Assembly (NCBI GenBank): GCA_964531335.1 | Contig: CAZHEV010000003.1 | Span: forward strand, 195,254 to 259,253 | Origin: CAZHEV01 sp964531335 [NCBI: uncultured bacterium] | GTDB lineage: Bacteria; Eisenbacteria; RBG-16-71-46; CAZHEV01 | Length of the DNA: 64,000 nucleotides | Direction: 5' to 3' | In this document: positions 27,000-35,055 of the stretch, in pieces | Numbering within the stretch: position 1 is the stretch's first letter | How the letters are laid out: every line of letters starts with the position of its first letter | Program-made: the position numbers and the translations under genes | The notes under the pieces: model-generated | Seen by the model: the letters and a program-made list of their open reading frames with translations, nothing else | What the model was told of the DNA's origin: nothing | Databases searched by the model: none

Positions 27000-28127
27000 T
27001 CAGAAAAGGTCCTCGTCAGCCTGGAGCATTTCCAAAAACGCCTCGACTCTCACCTTGAACTGTCCCAGCGGCACCGTGACGTCGAATTCCAGGAAGAGAC
27101 TCGGTATCCCCTCCGCGTCCAGGGCCTTCTTTATGGCGGGGATGTCGAGCTCGTGGGGATCGCAGAACTTCTGCTGTATCAATATCGCCCCCGCCACGTC
27201 GAAGTCCTTGGCTATGGACAATATGTGAGGGACGCGCGTCCGCTCCGGCCAATCCTTGCTGGGGCACGCCGGGCGTTCTATATACCTCTTTGCTATCGTT
27301 CCCAGCTTGTCCTCCCCCGGCTCGACCTTGTTCCAGTAGTATCTCGTGCCGGTGCAGTGATCGTCGGTGACGATGGTCGCGCCCACCGATTCGACCATGT
27401 TGACGAACGGGGTATCGTCATCCTCGCTGCCAATGAGCATGAGCCTGGAACCTGTCTCCCTGTCTGCTCCGGCCCCGCTGAAGCTCTCCATCAACTTCTC
27501 CAGGCCGTCGCTGTGCTCTTCCTTGTCCGTAACCTGGTCCGCGAGCCCGATGAACATGGCCTGTTCACCGGTTATAGGCGGGGATTCGGCCTTCCTGGTC
27601 TCGCCGAGCCGGCGCATCAGCGTGCGATTGCGATTCATTATCCCGATGCCGCGATCGATGTCCTCATCCGCTATCTTCTTGCCGGTCCATTCTTCGAGCG
27701 ACTTCTTGAAGGACGACAACTCCTCTGTCAGATAGGGATGGGCGCGCGGGCTCTGGACCGCGTGGGGCATGGGGAGGTAGTAGCTATAGTCGACCGGGAC
27801 GTGAAGCTGCCAGCTGGTGAACGCCTGCCTTATGTGGAGACAGGACTGCGCGATCATCACGCCGTCCAGGTAGTCGTACCGGCCCCGCAGGCCCTGGGCC
27901 AGGCAATCCCGGCAGAACGGGCAGTACATGCCGAAGATGTGCGGCTCGGTGACGTCCTGCGGCTCGTGGCTGCCCAGTATCCTCACCGGCAGCACGTCCG
28001 CTGCGTAGAGAAGCTCCTCCGGCACGTACGTGCAGAAGTAGCCCATCACCTTGCCGCCCGTCTTCTCCTTCCATGCCCGGGCGTAATCATGTCGGTTCTT
28101 GAACCAATCTTGAAAAGTCTCAACCAT
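27000..28127 (-). CDS. bzdN: Benzoyl-CoA reductase, bzd-type, subunit N
   Basis: This is the second catalytic HgdB-like subunit, of 375 residues, the size known for BzdN (about 379). Cysteines likely to bind the Fe-S cluster are in GMYCPFCRDCLAQGL and further on. TYVPEELLYAADVLPVRILG and IQQKFCDPHELDIP are typical blocks of the 2-hydroxyacyl-CoA dehydratase/benzoyl-CoA reductase superfamily. The ATG lies 1 nt after the tetR stop, so tetR and bzdN are translationally coupled. Confidence 0.92.
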   Translation of the reverse strand: MVETFQDWFKNRHDYARAWKEKTGGKVMGYFCTYVPEELLYAADVLPVRILGSHEPQDVTEPHIFGMYCPFCRDCLAQGLRGRYDYLDGVMIAQSCLHIRQAFTSWQLHVPVDYSYYLPMPHAVQSPRAHPYLTEELSSFKKSLEEWTGKKIADEDIDRGIGIMNRNRTLMRRLGETRKAESPPITGEQAMFIGLADQVTDKEEHSDGLEKLMESFSGAGADRETGSRLMLIGSEDDDTPFVNMVESVGATIVTDDHCTGTRYYWNKVEPGEDKLGTIAKRYIERPACPSKDWPERTRVPHILSIAKDFDVAGAILIQQKFCDPHELDIPAIKKALDAEGIPSLFLEFDVTVPLGQFKVRVEAFLEMLQADEDLF

Positions 28128-28128
28128 C

Positions 28129-28818
28129 TCAGCCCGATCCTCCCTGTGCCTTGTCTTCGCGACGCTTCCCGACCCCGGCTTCGGTGCCGGGGGGGACGGC
28201 GGCCGACAATCCGCCCGCCAGCCCGTGAAGGTAAAGGCGAGTCAACTGACCTGACATCTCTTCGCTCCCGGCGTACTTTCCGGGCTCGTACCACATGAAT
28301 ATCCAGTTGAGCGTCCCGAAGAGGGAAAGGGTCGCAAGGCGCGAGTCCACGCCTGCGCCCTTGCCCGTGTCGATAAGCTCACCGACTATACCGTGGGTGA
28401 TCTGGAAGTACTCCCTTCTTCTCTCCGCCACCCGGTCGTAGTAGTCGCCCTTGAGAGACTCTATCTCATAGGCGCATATCTTGAGCTCGTCCATATGCTG
28501 CAGAAAGAAGTCCAGGTGGTTCCTGACCATCGCGTTGAGTTCAGCTACCGGATCGTCGAGACCCTCGAGCTTCGCCTTGAGCGATTCGACCAGGGACTGG
28601 AAGGTGGAGTGCTGTATTAAATAGAGGAGTTCTTCCTTGCTCTTGCAGTAGTAATAGAGCCCGGCCAGGCTCATATCGAGCTCGGATGCCACGTTTCTTA
28701 TCGAGGCCCTGTGGTAGCCTTTCTCCGCCATGACTCTGGCCGCGGCGTGAAGCACGTCGTTGAGCTTCTTGTCGTACGCGGAAGTGTGCTTGCCGTCTGC
28801 CCTCTGCGTTACTGACAT
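28129..28818 (-). CDS. TetR-family regulator heading the bzd operon
   Basis: This 229-residue TetR regulator has its HTH in residues ~20-66 (MAEKGYHRASIRNVASELDMSLAGLYYYCKSKEELL). The C-terminal ligand domain has features shared with acyl-CoA-responsive members (FadR/PaaR-like, TetR_C_33-type), but the ligand is not known. Being the first gene of the benzoyl-CoA reductase operon, it probably represses it and is released by an aromatic CoA thioester (inference). Known bzd systems in Azoarcus use BzdR, a different family, so control differs here. A palindrome lies near its transcription start. GGAGGAGAG precedes the ATG. Confidence 0.9.
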   Translation of the reverse strand: MSVTQRADGKHTSAYDKKLNDVLHAAARVMAEKGYHRASIRNVASELDMSLAGLYYYCKSKEELLYLIQHSTFQSLVESLKAKLEGLDDPVAELNAMVRNHLDFFLQHMDELKICAYEIESLKGDYYDRVAERRREYFQITHGIVGELIDTGKGAGVDSRLATLSLFGTLNWIFMWYEPGKYAGSEEMSGQLTRLYLHGLAGGLSAAVPPGTEAGVGKRREDKAQGGSG

Positions 28819-28940
28819 CCAGCTCTCCTCCCGGCGGGACGGACGGGGCGTCGGAGGTGGCGGCCCTCGCCGCGGTCCCTCCGGGCAGAGCTCCCTTGAA
28901 ACCTCCGCCGGCCGTTCCCCGGACCGCTAGTTTTACCGTT

Positions 28941-28950
28941 CGAACGTTCG
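28941..28950. promoter_or_regulatory. Palindrome, candidate TetR operator
   Basis: CGAACGTTCG is a perfect 10-bp palindrome embedded in AACGAACGTTCGAACG, with extra half-sites on each side. It lies about 15 bp downstream of the tetR -10 box, near +10, a position suited to repression. Confidence 0.6.
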
Positions 28951-28965
28951 TTAACCTCCTCGTAT

Positions 28966-28995
28966 AATCTAGCAAAAGTGAAGTGCGCCAGTCAA
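28966..28995 (-). promoter_or_regulatory. Promoter of the tetR-bzd operon
   Basis: On the minus strand TTGACT (28995-28990) is followed after 18 nt by TAGATT (28971-28966), with the candidate operator just downstream. Confidence 0.6.
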
Positions 28996-29095
28996 GTGCC
29001 TTTAGAGCGGAACCTGGGCGGAACCGGCTGGTTGGCGTTCGGTGTATAATTCACCGCCCGGCAAGTCACTCGTAAATCGTTTTGTTTATGGATCG

Positions 29096-29125
29096 TTGAC
29101 GCGGCCCGCCGGGCACCCCTAACAT
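29096..29125 (+). promoter_or_regulatory. Promoter of wrbA
   Basis: TTGACG (29096-29101) and TAACAT (29120-29125) are separated by 18 nt. A TATAAT at 29045-29050 has no matching -35 box and is a weaker alternative. Confidence 0.5.
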
Positions 29126-29132
29126 ACGCTCT

Positions 29133-29157
29133 AAGGCCGCGGCGTCCGGGCGGCCTT
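29133..29157 (+). promoter_or_regulatory. Leader hairpin upstream of wrbA
   Basis: AAGGCCGC and GCGGCCTT form a perfect 8-bp stem with a 9-nt loop just after the predicted +1, followed by TG rather than a T run. It may stabilise or attenuate the transcript. Confidence 0.4.
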
Positions 29158-29229
29158 TGCGTCCGGAGCGAGCCTTCTGCGCGCTCCCCAATGACCCGCG
29201 GCGTTCGGCTGAGCAAGAGGAGGGCGAGG

Positions 29230-29841
29230 TTGAAGATCCTCATTTGCTTTTACTCCACATTCGGTCACATATATCGCATGGCGGAAGCGGTCGCGGATGG
29301 AGTCCATGACGTCAGGAACGCCGAGGTGGACATGAGGCGCGTGGCGGAAACGCTCCCGGAAGACGTTCTCGAGCGGATGGGAGCGCTCGAGGCCCAGAAG
29401 GCCTTCTCCCACTTGCCGATTTGTGAAGTACAGGATCTCGCGTCGGCCGATGCGGTCATCTTCGGGACCCCAACGCGCTTCGGCAATATGAGCGGACAGA
29501 TGCGGCAGTTCCTCGATGGTACCGGGCAGCTCTGGGCCAAGGGTACGCTTGTGGACAAGATCGGCAGCGTGTTCACGAGCACCGCTACTCAGCACGGCGG
29601 TCAGGAGTCAACGATCCTGAGCTTTCACACGACGCTCCTACATCATGGGATGGTCGTCGTCGGGCTTCCATACACTTTCCAGGCACAGGCGCGCATGGAC
29701 GAGATAACAGGTGGGTCGCCTTACGGCGCCTCCACCATCGTAGGGCCCAAGGGAGAAAGGATGCCGAGCGAGAACGAGCTGGCCGCGGCTCGATTCCAGG
29801 GAAGGCGGGTGGCGGAGCTGACCGCGAAGCTGCTGGGATGA
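29230..29841 (+). CDS. wrbA: NAD(P)H:quinone oxidoreductase, WrbA family
   Basis: This flavodoxin-like FMN quinone reductase makes two-electron reductions of quinones and limits redox cycling. The TTG at 29230 (after AGGAGGGCGAGG) gives 203 residues starting MKILICFYSTFGHIYRMAEA, where the loop after the first strand binds FMN phosphate. GTPTRFGNMSGQMRQFLD and STATQHGGQESTI are WrbA signatures. An upstream in-frame ATG at 29191 lacks a site and adds Arg-rich residues. It is transcribed away from the bzd operon, so a joint role in quinone balance is possible but unproven. Confidence 0.93.
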   Translation: MKILICFYSTFGHIYRMAEAVADGVHDVRNAEVDMRRVAETLPEDVLERMGALEAQKAFSHLPICEVQDLASADAVIFGTPTRFGNMSGQMRQFLDGTGQLWAKGTLVDKIGSVFTSTATQHGGQESTILSFHTTLLHHGMVVVGLPYTFQAQARMDEITGGSPYGASTIVGPKGERMPSENELAAARFQGRRVAELTAKLLG

Positions 29842-29872
29842 TCGGGCTCGTCCGGTTTCCGGAGTGGGATAT

Positions 29873-31525
29873 ATGAGAGTGGCGGAACTTTTTGTGAGAT
29901 GCCTCGAGAACGAAGGCGTCAAGTACGTGTTCGGCGTTCCCGGGGAGGAGACCGAGGACCTGCTCTTCGCCCTGGAGAGCTCATCGATACAGTTCGTACC
30001 CTGCCGGCACGAGCAGGGCGCCGCTTTTATCGCCGATGTCTGGGGTAGGCTGACCGGTAACGCGGGGGTCTGCCTTTCGACTCTCGGCCCCGGGGCCACC
30101 AACCTGGTCACCGGCGTGGCCGACGCCAACGCGGACAAATCACCGCTGGTGGCGATAACCGGGCAAGGCGGCCTTTCGCGGTTACACCACGAGAGCCACC
30201 AGCGCCTAGACATCCCCGACATGTTCAGGCCGATAACCAAGTGGAACGCGGTCGTATCCGCGCCCAACATAGTGACGGAGGTGGTGCGAAAGGCCTTCAA
30301 AGTCGCGGAGTACGAGAAGCCCGGCGCGACGCACATAGAGCTATCGGAGGAAATGGCCAAGCAGGAGGCGACCGGAGATACGGACACCTTGCCTCCGGAA
30401 AGGGTGAGACGGCCCTCGCCCGACTATAAGGCGCTCGAGGCGACGCTCGCGCTTCTCGACACGGCGAACCGTCCGTTGGTGATAGCAGGCAACGGCGCCA
30501 TAAGGAAACTGGCAAGCAAGCATCTGACAGAGCTGGTCACGACCCACGGCATCCCGGTCGTCTCGACGTTCATGGGGAAGGGGGCGATCTCGGACAGGCT
30601 CGATCAGTCGCTCTTGAGCATGGGTGCGGGCTTCAGGGACTACGTCATGAACGCCGTGGAGAAGGCCGACCTGATACTGGCGGTTGGATACGACATAGCC
30701 GAGTATCCCCCTCAGAAATGGAATCCCAAGAAGGACAAGAAGATCGTCCATATCGATTTCGACTTCGCCGAGGTCTACGCGCACTATCAGCCGGAGGCGG
30801 AGGTGGTCGGAGACATCTCGGGCACCCTCTGGGAGCTGAACCGCCGGCTCAAGGACCGAAAGATGGGCTTCGACACGCAGTGGTACACCTCCATACGCCG
30901 CAGGATCCTGAACGATATCAGGAGCTACGACCTGGAAGAAGGGCGGCCCTTCACGATACCCGGCGCGTTGAACCTGGTGAGGGACGTGCTCGATGATTGC
31001 GGTTTGATGATCAGCGACGTCGGCACCCACAAGATATGGATAGCAAGGAACTTCCTAACATGCTGCCCGAACGGGTGCATTATAAGCAACGGGCTGGCGA
31101 GCATGGGCATTGCCCTGCCCGGGGCCATAGCTGCGTCCCTGGTGGACCCGGAGAGGCAGATAGTGGCGGCAATGGGCGACGGTGGTTTCATGATGAACTC
31201 CCAGGAGCTCGAGACGGCGAAGCGGCTGGGCGTCAACTTCACCGTCTTGATATTCAACGATAACGACTACGGACTCATAAGCTGGAAACAGGACATGTCG
31301 CGGGGCAGGGCGACGGGCACGAGGATATCCAATCCCGACTTCAAGGCCTATGCGGAAAGCTTCGGCATAAAGAGCGCCAGGCCGGAGAGCGTGACGGATT
31401 TGAGGGGCGCGCTGGAGGAGGCGGTTAAGGGTAAGGAGCTATATCTGATCGAGGTCCCCGTCGACACGAGCGTCAACAAGAGCCTTGTTGAAAAGCTTTC
31501 CGAGTACTGGAGGAATGAACAATGA
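29873..31525 (+). CDS. TPP-dependent decarboxylase, acetolactate synthase-like; candidate 2-oxoglutarate decarboxylase
   Basis: This 550-residue ThDP enzyme has the PYR domain (catalytic Glu in PCRHEQGAAFIADVWGRLTG), a central domain, and the PP domain with the ThDP motif MGDGGFMMNSQELETAKRLGVN. It looks like acetolactate synthase but has no regulatory-subunit partner. Its stop overlaps the start of a succinate-semialdehyde dehydrogenase-like gene (ATGA, 4 nt). The same pairing in Synechococcus (A2770/A2771) encodes 2-oxoglutarate decarboxylase and SSADH, a bypass around 2-oxoglutarate dehydrogenase. That role is therefore inferred here from synteny. The ATG at 29873, with GGAG 8 nt before it, is preferred to the GTG at 29864. 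Confidence 0.85.
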   Translation: MRVAELFVRCLENEGVKYVFGVPGEETEDLLFALESSSIQFVPCRHEQGAAFIADVWGRLTGNAGVCLSTLGPGATNLVTGVADANADKSPLVAITGQGGLSRLHHESHQRLDIPDMFRPITKWNAVVSAPNIVTEVVRKAFKVAEYEKPGATHIELSEEMAKQEATGDTDTLPPERVRRPSPDYKALEATLALLDTANRPLVIAGNGAIRKLASKHLTELVTTHGIPVVSTFMGKGAISDRLDQSLLSMGAGFRDYVMNAVEKADLILAVGYDIAEYPPQKWNPKKDKKIVHIDFDFAEVYAHYQPEAEVVGDISGTLWELNRRLKDRKMGFDTQWYTSIRRRILNDIRSYDLEEGRPFTIPGALNLVRDVLDDCGLMISDVGTHKIWIARNFLTCCPNGCIISNGLASMGIALPGAIAASLVDPERQIVAAMGDGGFMMNSQELETAKRLGVNFTVLIFNDNDYGLISWKQDMSRGRATGTRISNPDFKAYAESFGIKSARPESVTDLRGALEEAVKGKELYLIEVPVDTSVNKSLVEKLSEYWRNEQ

Positions 31526-32883
31526 AGGCGATTAATCCCGCTACGGGAAATACACTCAAAGAATACGATGAGATGAGCGCGGGGGAGGTGGACTCGGTCA
31601 TAGAGAAGGTGCACAAGGACTTCCTGTCGTGGAGAGACACGTCCTTCGGGGAGAGGGCCGAGCTGATGAAAAGGGCGGCCGGCGTGCTCAAGGAAAGCGC
31701 CGGAGAGTTCGCGACGCTGATGTCGATGGAGATGGGCAAGCTGCTGCGGGACGGGCGGGCGGAGGCCGAGAAGTGCGCCTGGGCGTGCGAGTACTACGCG
31801 GAAAACGCCGAGAGTTTCCTCGAGGAGGAGGTCGTTGATACGACGGCGAGCAGGAGCTTCGTGACGTTCAATCCTCTGGGCGTGGTCCTGGCGGTGATGC
31901 CCTGGAATTTCCCGTTCTGGCAGGTGTTCAGGTTCGCAGCGCCAGCCCTCATGGCCGGCAACGCCGGGGTCCTGAAGCATGCGTCGAACGTGCCGGGCTG
32001 CGCCATGGCCATAGAGGATGTCTTCAGGAAAGCCGGCTTTCCCCACAACATCTTCAGGACATTGCTGATAGGCAGCGACAAGGTGGACGCGGTGATCGAG
32101 AACCCTCTGGTAAAGGCGGCGACTTTGACGGGCAGCACTCCGGCGGGCCGATCGGTCGCCGCGAAGGCGGGCGCCTCGCTGAAGAAGACCGTCCTCGAGC
32201 TGGGAGGAAGCGACCCCTATGTGATCCTCGAAGACGCCGATCTTGAATCGGCCGTTGCGACGTGCATAACCAGCCGGCTGATGAATACGGGGCAGAGCTG
32301 TATCGCCGCCAAGCGCTTCATCGTGGTCGAGCCGATACGCGAGGCCTTCGAGAAGATGTACGTGGACAACATGAAGATACAGAGGATGGGCGACCCGGTT
32401 CAGGACGAGACCACTATCGGCCCGATGGCGCGGCAGGACCTGCGCGACGATCTGCACGAGCAGGTGCGGAAGAGCATTGAAAAGGGCGCGAAACTTCTAC
32501 TGGGCGGGGCCATCCCCGATGGACCCGGAGCCTACTATCCGCCCACCGTCTTGACGGACGTGAAGAAAGGTATGCCCGCCTACGACGAGGAGCTCTTCGG
32601 CCCCGTGGCCGCGATAATCCCGGTGGCGGACGAAGCCGAGGCCATACAAGTCGCCAACGACTCGGTTTTCGGCCTGGGAGCGGCGGTGTTTACACAGGAC
32701 GTGGCGAAGGGCGAGACGATAGCCGCGCGGGAGCTGGAGGCGGGCTGCTGCTTCGTCAACGACTTCGTAAAGTCCGATCCTCGGCTGCCGTTCGGCGGCG
32801 TCAAGGAGAGCGGCTACGGCCGGGAGCTCTCTCATTACGGTATCCGGGAGTTCGTGAACATAAAGACGGTCTACATCAAGTAG
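31522..32883 (+). CDS. NAD(P)-dependent succinate-semialdehyde dehydrogenase-like aldehyde dehydrogenase
   Basis: This 453-residue aldehyde dehydrogenase has the catalytic Cys in NTGQSCIAAKR, the general-base Glu in VLELGGSDPYVI, the cofactor motif TGSTPAGRSVAAKAG and the closing PFGGVKESGYGRELS. It belongs with the short (about 455-residue) SSADH group rather than with 490-residue forms. The 4-nt overlap with the TPP decarboxylase indicates translational coupling and substrate hand-over, most simply 2-oxoglutarate to succinic semialdehyde to succinate. Another oxo-acid/aldehyde pair cannot be excluded. Confidence 0.9.
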   Translation: MKAINPATGNTLKEYDEMSAGEVDSVIEKVHKDFLSWRDTSFGERAELMKRAAGVLKESAGEFATLMSMEMGKLLRDGRAEAEKCAWACEYYAENAESFLEEEVVDTTASRSFVTFNPLGVVLAVMPWNFPFWQVFRFAAPALMAGNAGVLKHASNVPGCAMAIEDVFRKAGFPHNIFRTLLIGSDKVDAVIENPLVKAATLTGSTPAGRSVAAKAGASLKKTVLELGGSDPYVILEDADLESAVATCITSRLMNTGQSCIAAKRFIVVEPIREAFEKMYVDNMKIQRMGDPVQDETTIGPMARQDLRDDLHEQVRKSIEKGAKLLLGGAIPDGPGAYYPPTVLTDVKKGMPAYDEELFGPVAAIIPVADEAEAIQVANDSVFGLGAAVFTQDVAKGETIAARELEAGCCFVNDFVKSDPRLPFGGVKESGYGRELSHYGIREFVNIKTVYIK

Positions 32884-32941
32884 GCGCCTGGGGAGATCCG
32901 GGAGCGGACTCGCCCGCGGCCGCCCGGACCGCCGTATTGTG

Positions 32942-32970
32942 TTGAAAGACGGCGCGAGTTGTGGCAGAAT
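32942..32970 (+). promoter_or_regulatory. Promoter of efp
   Basis: TTGAAA (32942-32947) and CAGAAT (32965-32970) are separated by 17 nt, about 135 nt before the efp start. Confidence 0.5.
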
Positions 32971-33111
32971 AGCATCAGGCCGTCCACTGTCCTGATGTGT
33001 TTTAGTCGGACTTTCGATCCTGCCCGGAAGGGTACAGTGAATCGGAGACCGGCAACGGCCGGCAGGCAGGTGGCGGCCCATTCTTTATGATCAGGAGGTG
33101 AGACAAGGGAA

Positions 33112-33672
33112 GTGATAGTCGCCACGCAATTGAGAGTCGGTATGTTCATAAAGCACAGGGACGATCTGTGCTCGGTGATGAGCGTTCAGCATGTGACCCC
33201 GGGAAAAGGGCGCGGCATGGTGCAGACCAAGCTGCGGAGCGCTACTTCGGGAAACAGCTTCGAGCATAGGTTCCGGTCCGATGAAACGGTCGAGAGGGTC
33301 GTACTCGATCAGCGCGAGATGCAGTGCCTTTACGAGGAAGGCGACGGCTACGTCTTCATGGACACTGAGACCTACGACCAGGTGATCCTGGACAAGGACA
33401 CGCTCGGGGACGCGGTCAACTACCTGCTGCCCAACACCACGATAACGGTGGACTTCTACGAGGGGCGCGCCGTCGGCGTGGAGCTTCCCCAGGTCGTGGA
33501 GCTCGAGATCGTCGAGACAGAGCCGCCGTTGAGGGGCGCCACGGCCGCCGGCGGCTCGAAGCCCGCGAAAATGGAAACCGGGATGACGGTGGACGTGCCC
33601 CAGTTCATAGAGACCGGTGAGGTCATCAGGGTGGACACAAGAGACGGGAAGTACGTGGAGCGAGCCAAGTGA
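33112..33672 (+). CDS. efp: Translation elongation factor P
   Basis: EF-P rescues ribosomes stalled at proline runs. The 186 residues show the three beta-barrel domains: KOW-like N domain (RVGMFIKHRDDLCSV), the modified loop TPGKGRGMVQTKLR with K32 at the tip (equivalent to E. coli K34), and the C-terminal OB signature (FIETGEVIRVDTRDGKYVERAK). The GTG start at 33112 is preceded by AGGAGGTGAGACAAGGGAA. No EpmA/B or YmfI modification gene is nearby, so how K32 is modified cannot be told. Confidence 0.96.
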   Translation: MIVATQLRVGMFIKHRDDLCSVMSVQHVTPGKGRGMVQTKLRSATSGNSFEHRFRSDETVERVVLDQREMQCLYEEGDGYVFMDTETYDQVILDKDTLGDAVNYLLPNTTITVDFYEGRAVGVELPQVVELEIVETEPPLRGATAAGGSKPAKMETGMTVDVPQFIETGEVIRVDTRDGKYVERAK

Positions 33673-33699
33673 TTCTCTGTAGCGAACGCATCATTTCCT

Positions 33700-33731
33700 G
33701 AAGCCTCGGGTCGTACGAAACCCGGGGCTTC
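33700..33731 (+). terminator. Rho-independent-type terminator after efp
   Basis: A 12-bp stem (GAAGCCTCGGGT with ACCCGGGGCTTC, one G-T pair) and an 8-nt loop is followed by TCTCATT. Confidence 0.7.
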
Positions 33732-33745
33732 TCTCATTCCCGACC

Positions 33746-34096
33746 ATGCTCAAACGAAAAATCGGACTGGCTCTCGGAGCTCTCCTCTTCGCCGCGCTGC
33801 CGGCCGCCCCGCCTCCCCCGGGCATGACGCCCGTGACGGCAAGGGCCGCCGCGGTCGCGCTCCTCATGGCGGTCATAGGCCAGGTAGTGGGGAACGAGCG
33901 AAGAGGCGCCATCGCTCCCGCTCTGATGCTGGCCGTTGCCTACTCGGCCGGCATAGGTGGACTGGGGACGCTCATAGGCACTCCACCCAATGTCATCTTC
34001 GCCTGGGCGGTGGAGAAGCTCTTTCCCGACATGGAGCCTATAGGGTTCCTGACCTGGATGACCGTGGCCGTGCCCGTGTTCAAGATTGCGCTGTAG
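33746..34096 (+). pseudogene. Internally deleted remnant of a DASS/SLC13-type anion:sodium symporter
   Basis: This 116-codon frame joins the N-terminal region of a divalent-anion symporter (KRKIGLALGALLFAALP...TPVTARAAAVALLMAV) to a later segment with the signature SAGIGGLGTLIGTPPNVIFAW, and ends soon after at FKIAL. Intact family members have about 450-500 residues, so roughly the region between TM2 and the SNT motif, and the whole C-terminal half, are missing. The frame remains open, so it could be expressed as a peptide, but transport is implausible. Confidence 0.75.
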
Positions 34097-34206
34097 GAGG
34101 GGAACCCCCGGCCAAGACCGAAACCGCGCAACTACAAGCCTATTGCGCTATCATTGTGAGGTCGCCAAACTCGCCGAGCATCCGGCGATGGCGGGGCTGA
34201 GCTAAT

Positions 34207-34557
34207 ATGGACAGACAAGAACTTAAAAGACTGAGAGAAGCGCACCAAGATGAGATGCGCGCTGAACTGGAGAGGGTCCGTGAAGAGCTAATAGCGTCCG
34301 GCGCTCAGTTGATAGTACTTTTTGGTTCTGCGGCGGTCGGTGAGCCGAGGCTCTTCAGTGACATCGACCTGATCGTCGTGATGCCGAGCGAGCTTGATTT
34401 TCTTCCCAGGATAAGGGATCTCTACGCTCGAATTCGACCACAGGAGATGGATATCTTTCCATACACCCCATCTGAGTTCGATGATCTGAAGGAGTCAAAC
34501 GGATTCGTACGTTCGGCGCTCAGGAAAGGAAAGGTGCTCTATGAGAAAACCTCCTGA
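34207..34557 (+). CDS. MNT-family minimal nucleotidyltransferase
   Basis: This 116-residue protein has the pol-beta nucleotidyltransferase motif GSAAVGEPRLFSDIDLIVV (GS-x9-D-x-D), with a preceding coiled helix. Minimal nucleotidyltransferases of this kind pair with HEPN proteins; in characterised MNT-HEPN modules the MNT neutralises the HEPN toxin by AMPylation. Here the HEPN gene starts 17 nt before this gene's stop, so the pair is coupled. Base composition is lower in GC than its neighbours, which fits horizontal acquisition. Confidence 0.9.
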   Translation: MDRQELKRLREAHQDEMRAELERVREELIASGAQLIVLFGSAAVGEPRLFSDIDLIVVMPSELDFLPRIRDLYARIRPQEMDIFPYTPSEFDDLKESNGFVRSALRKGKVLYEKTS

Positions 34558-34948
34558 AGAAGAGGGAAGGAGATGGTTGGATCAGGCTGAGGAGGACCTC
34601 AAGCATGCCGGCATGATTTTCACCAACGGCGGATACTATCTCGTTTGCTTCTTGTGCCAGCAGATCGCCGAAAAGGCCGTAAAGGCCTTCCTATACTCCA
34701 GAGGCGAAGAGCTCGTAACGGGACATTCCGTGAATAAGCTCTGTAAATGGGCCGGGGAGTTCGACCCCGATTTTGCCAAACTATGCGATAGTGTGTCCAT
34801 CTTAGACAGCTACTATGTGCCCACGCGCCACCCCAACGGACTGCCGGACGGCATACCGGCTACTGTCTTCACAAAGGACGCCGCGAGCGACGCTCTCAAG
34901 CACGCCGAGCGGACGGTCAACCTGGCCAAGAAGAAACTCGTATCTTGA
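34541..34948 (+). CDS. HEPN-domain protein paired with the MNT gene
   Basis: This 135-residue all-helical HEPN protein has the family blocks WLDQAEEDLKHAG, FLCQQIAEKAVKAFLYS and SYYVPTRHPNGLPDG. The RNase motif R-x4-6-H of toxic HEPN proteins is not evident (R-x7-H in RGEELVTGH is the nearest), so it may be of the non-RNase group. The start ATG overlaps the MNT gene and has AGGAAAGGAAAGG before it. A toxin-antitoxin role is inferred from the pairing only. Confidence 0.85.
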   Translation: MRKPPEEEGRRWLDQAEEDLKHAGMIFTNGGYYLVCFLCQQIAEKAVKAFLYSRGEELVTGHSVNKLCKWAGEFDPDFAKLCDSVSILDSYYVPTRHPNGLPDGIPATVFTKDAASDALKHAERTVNLAKKKLVS

Positions 34949-35055
34949 GCTTAAACGGACCCTGGCATGAAATCTTGGCTGGTCGCGGCCGTGAGTGTCG
35001 TGTTTTATAATGTGATCGTCTTCTGAAGATTGACCGAATGAGCTTCAACCCAGGA

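Noticed and set aside
26889-28298. 469-codon plus-strand frame opposite bzdN
   Set aside because: It is a shadow of bzdN and the end of tetR; no ribosome site or motif.
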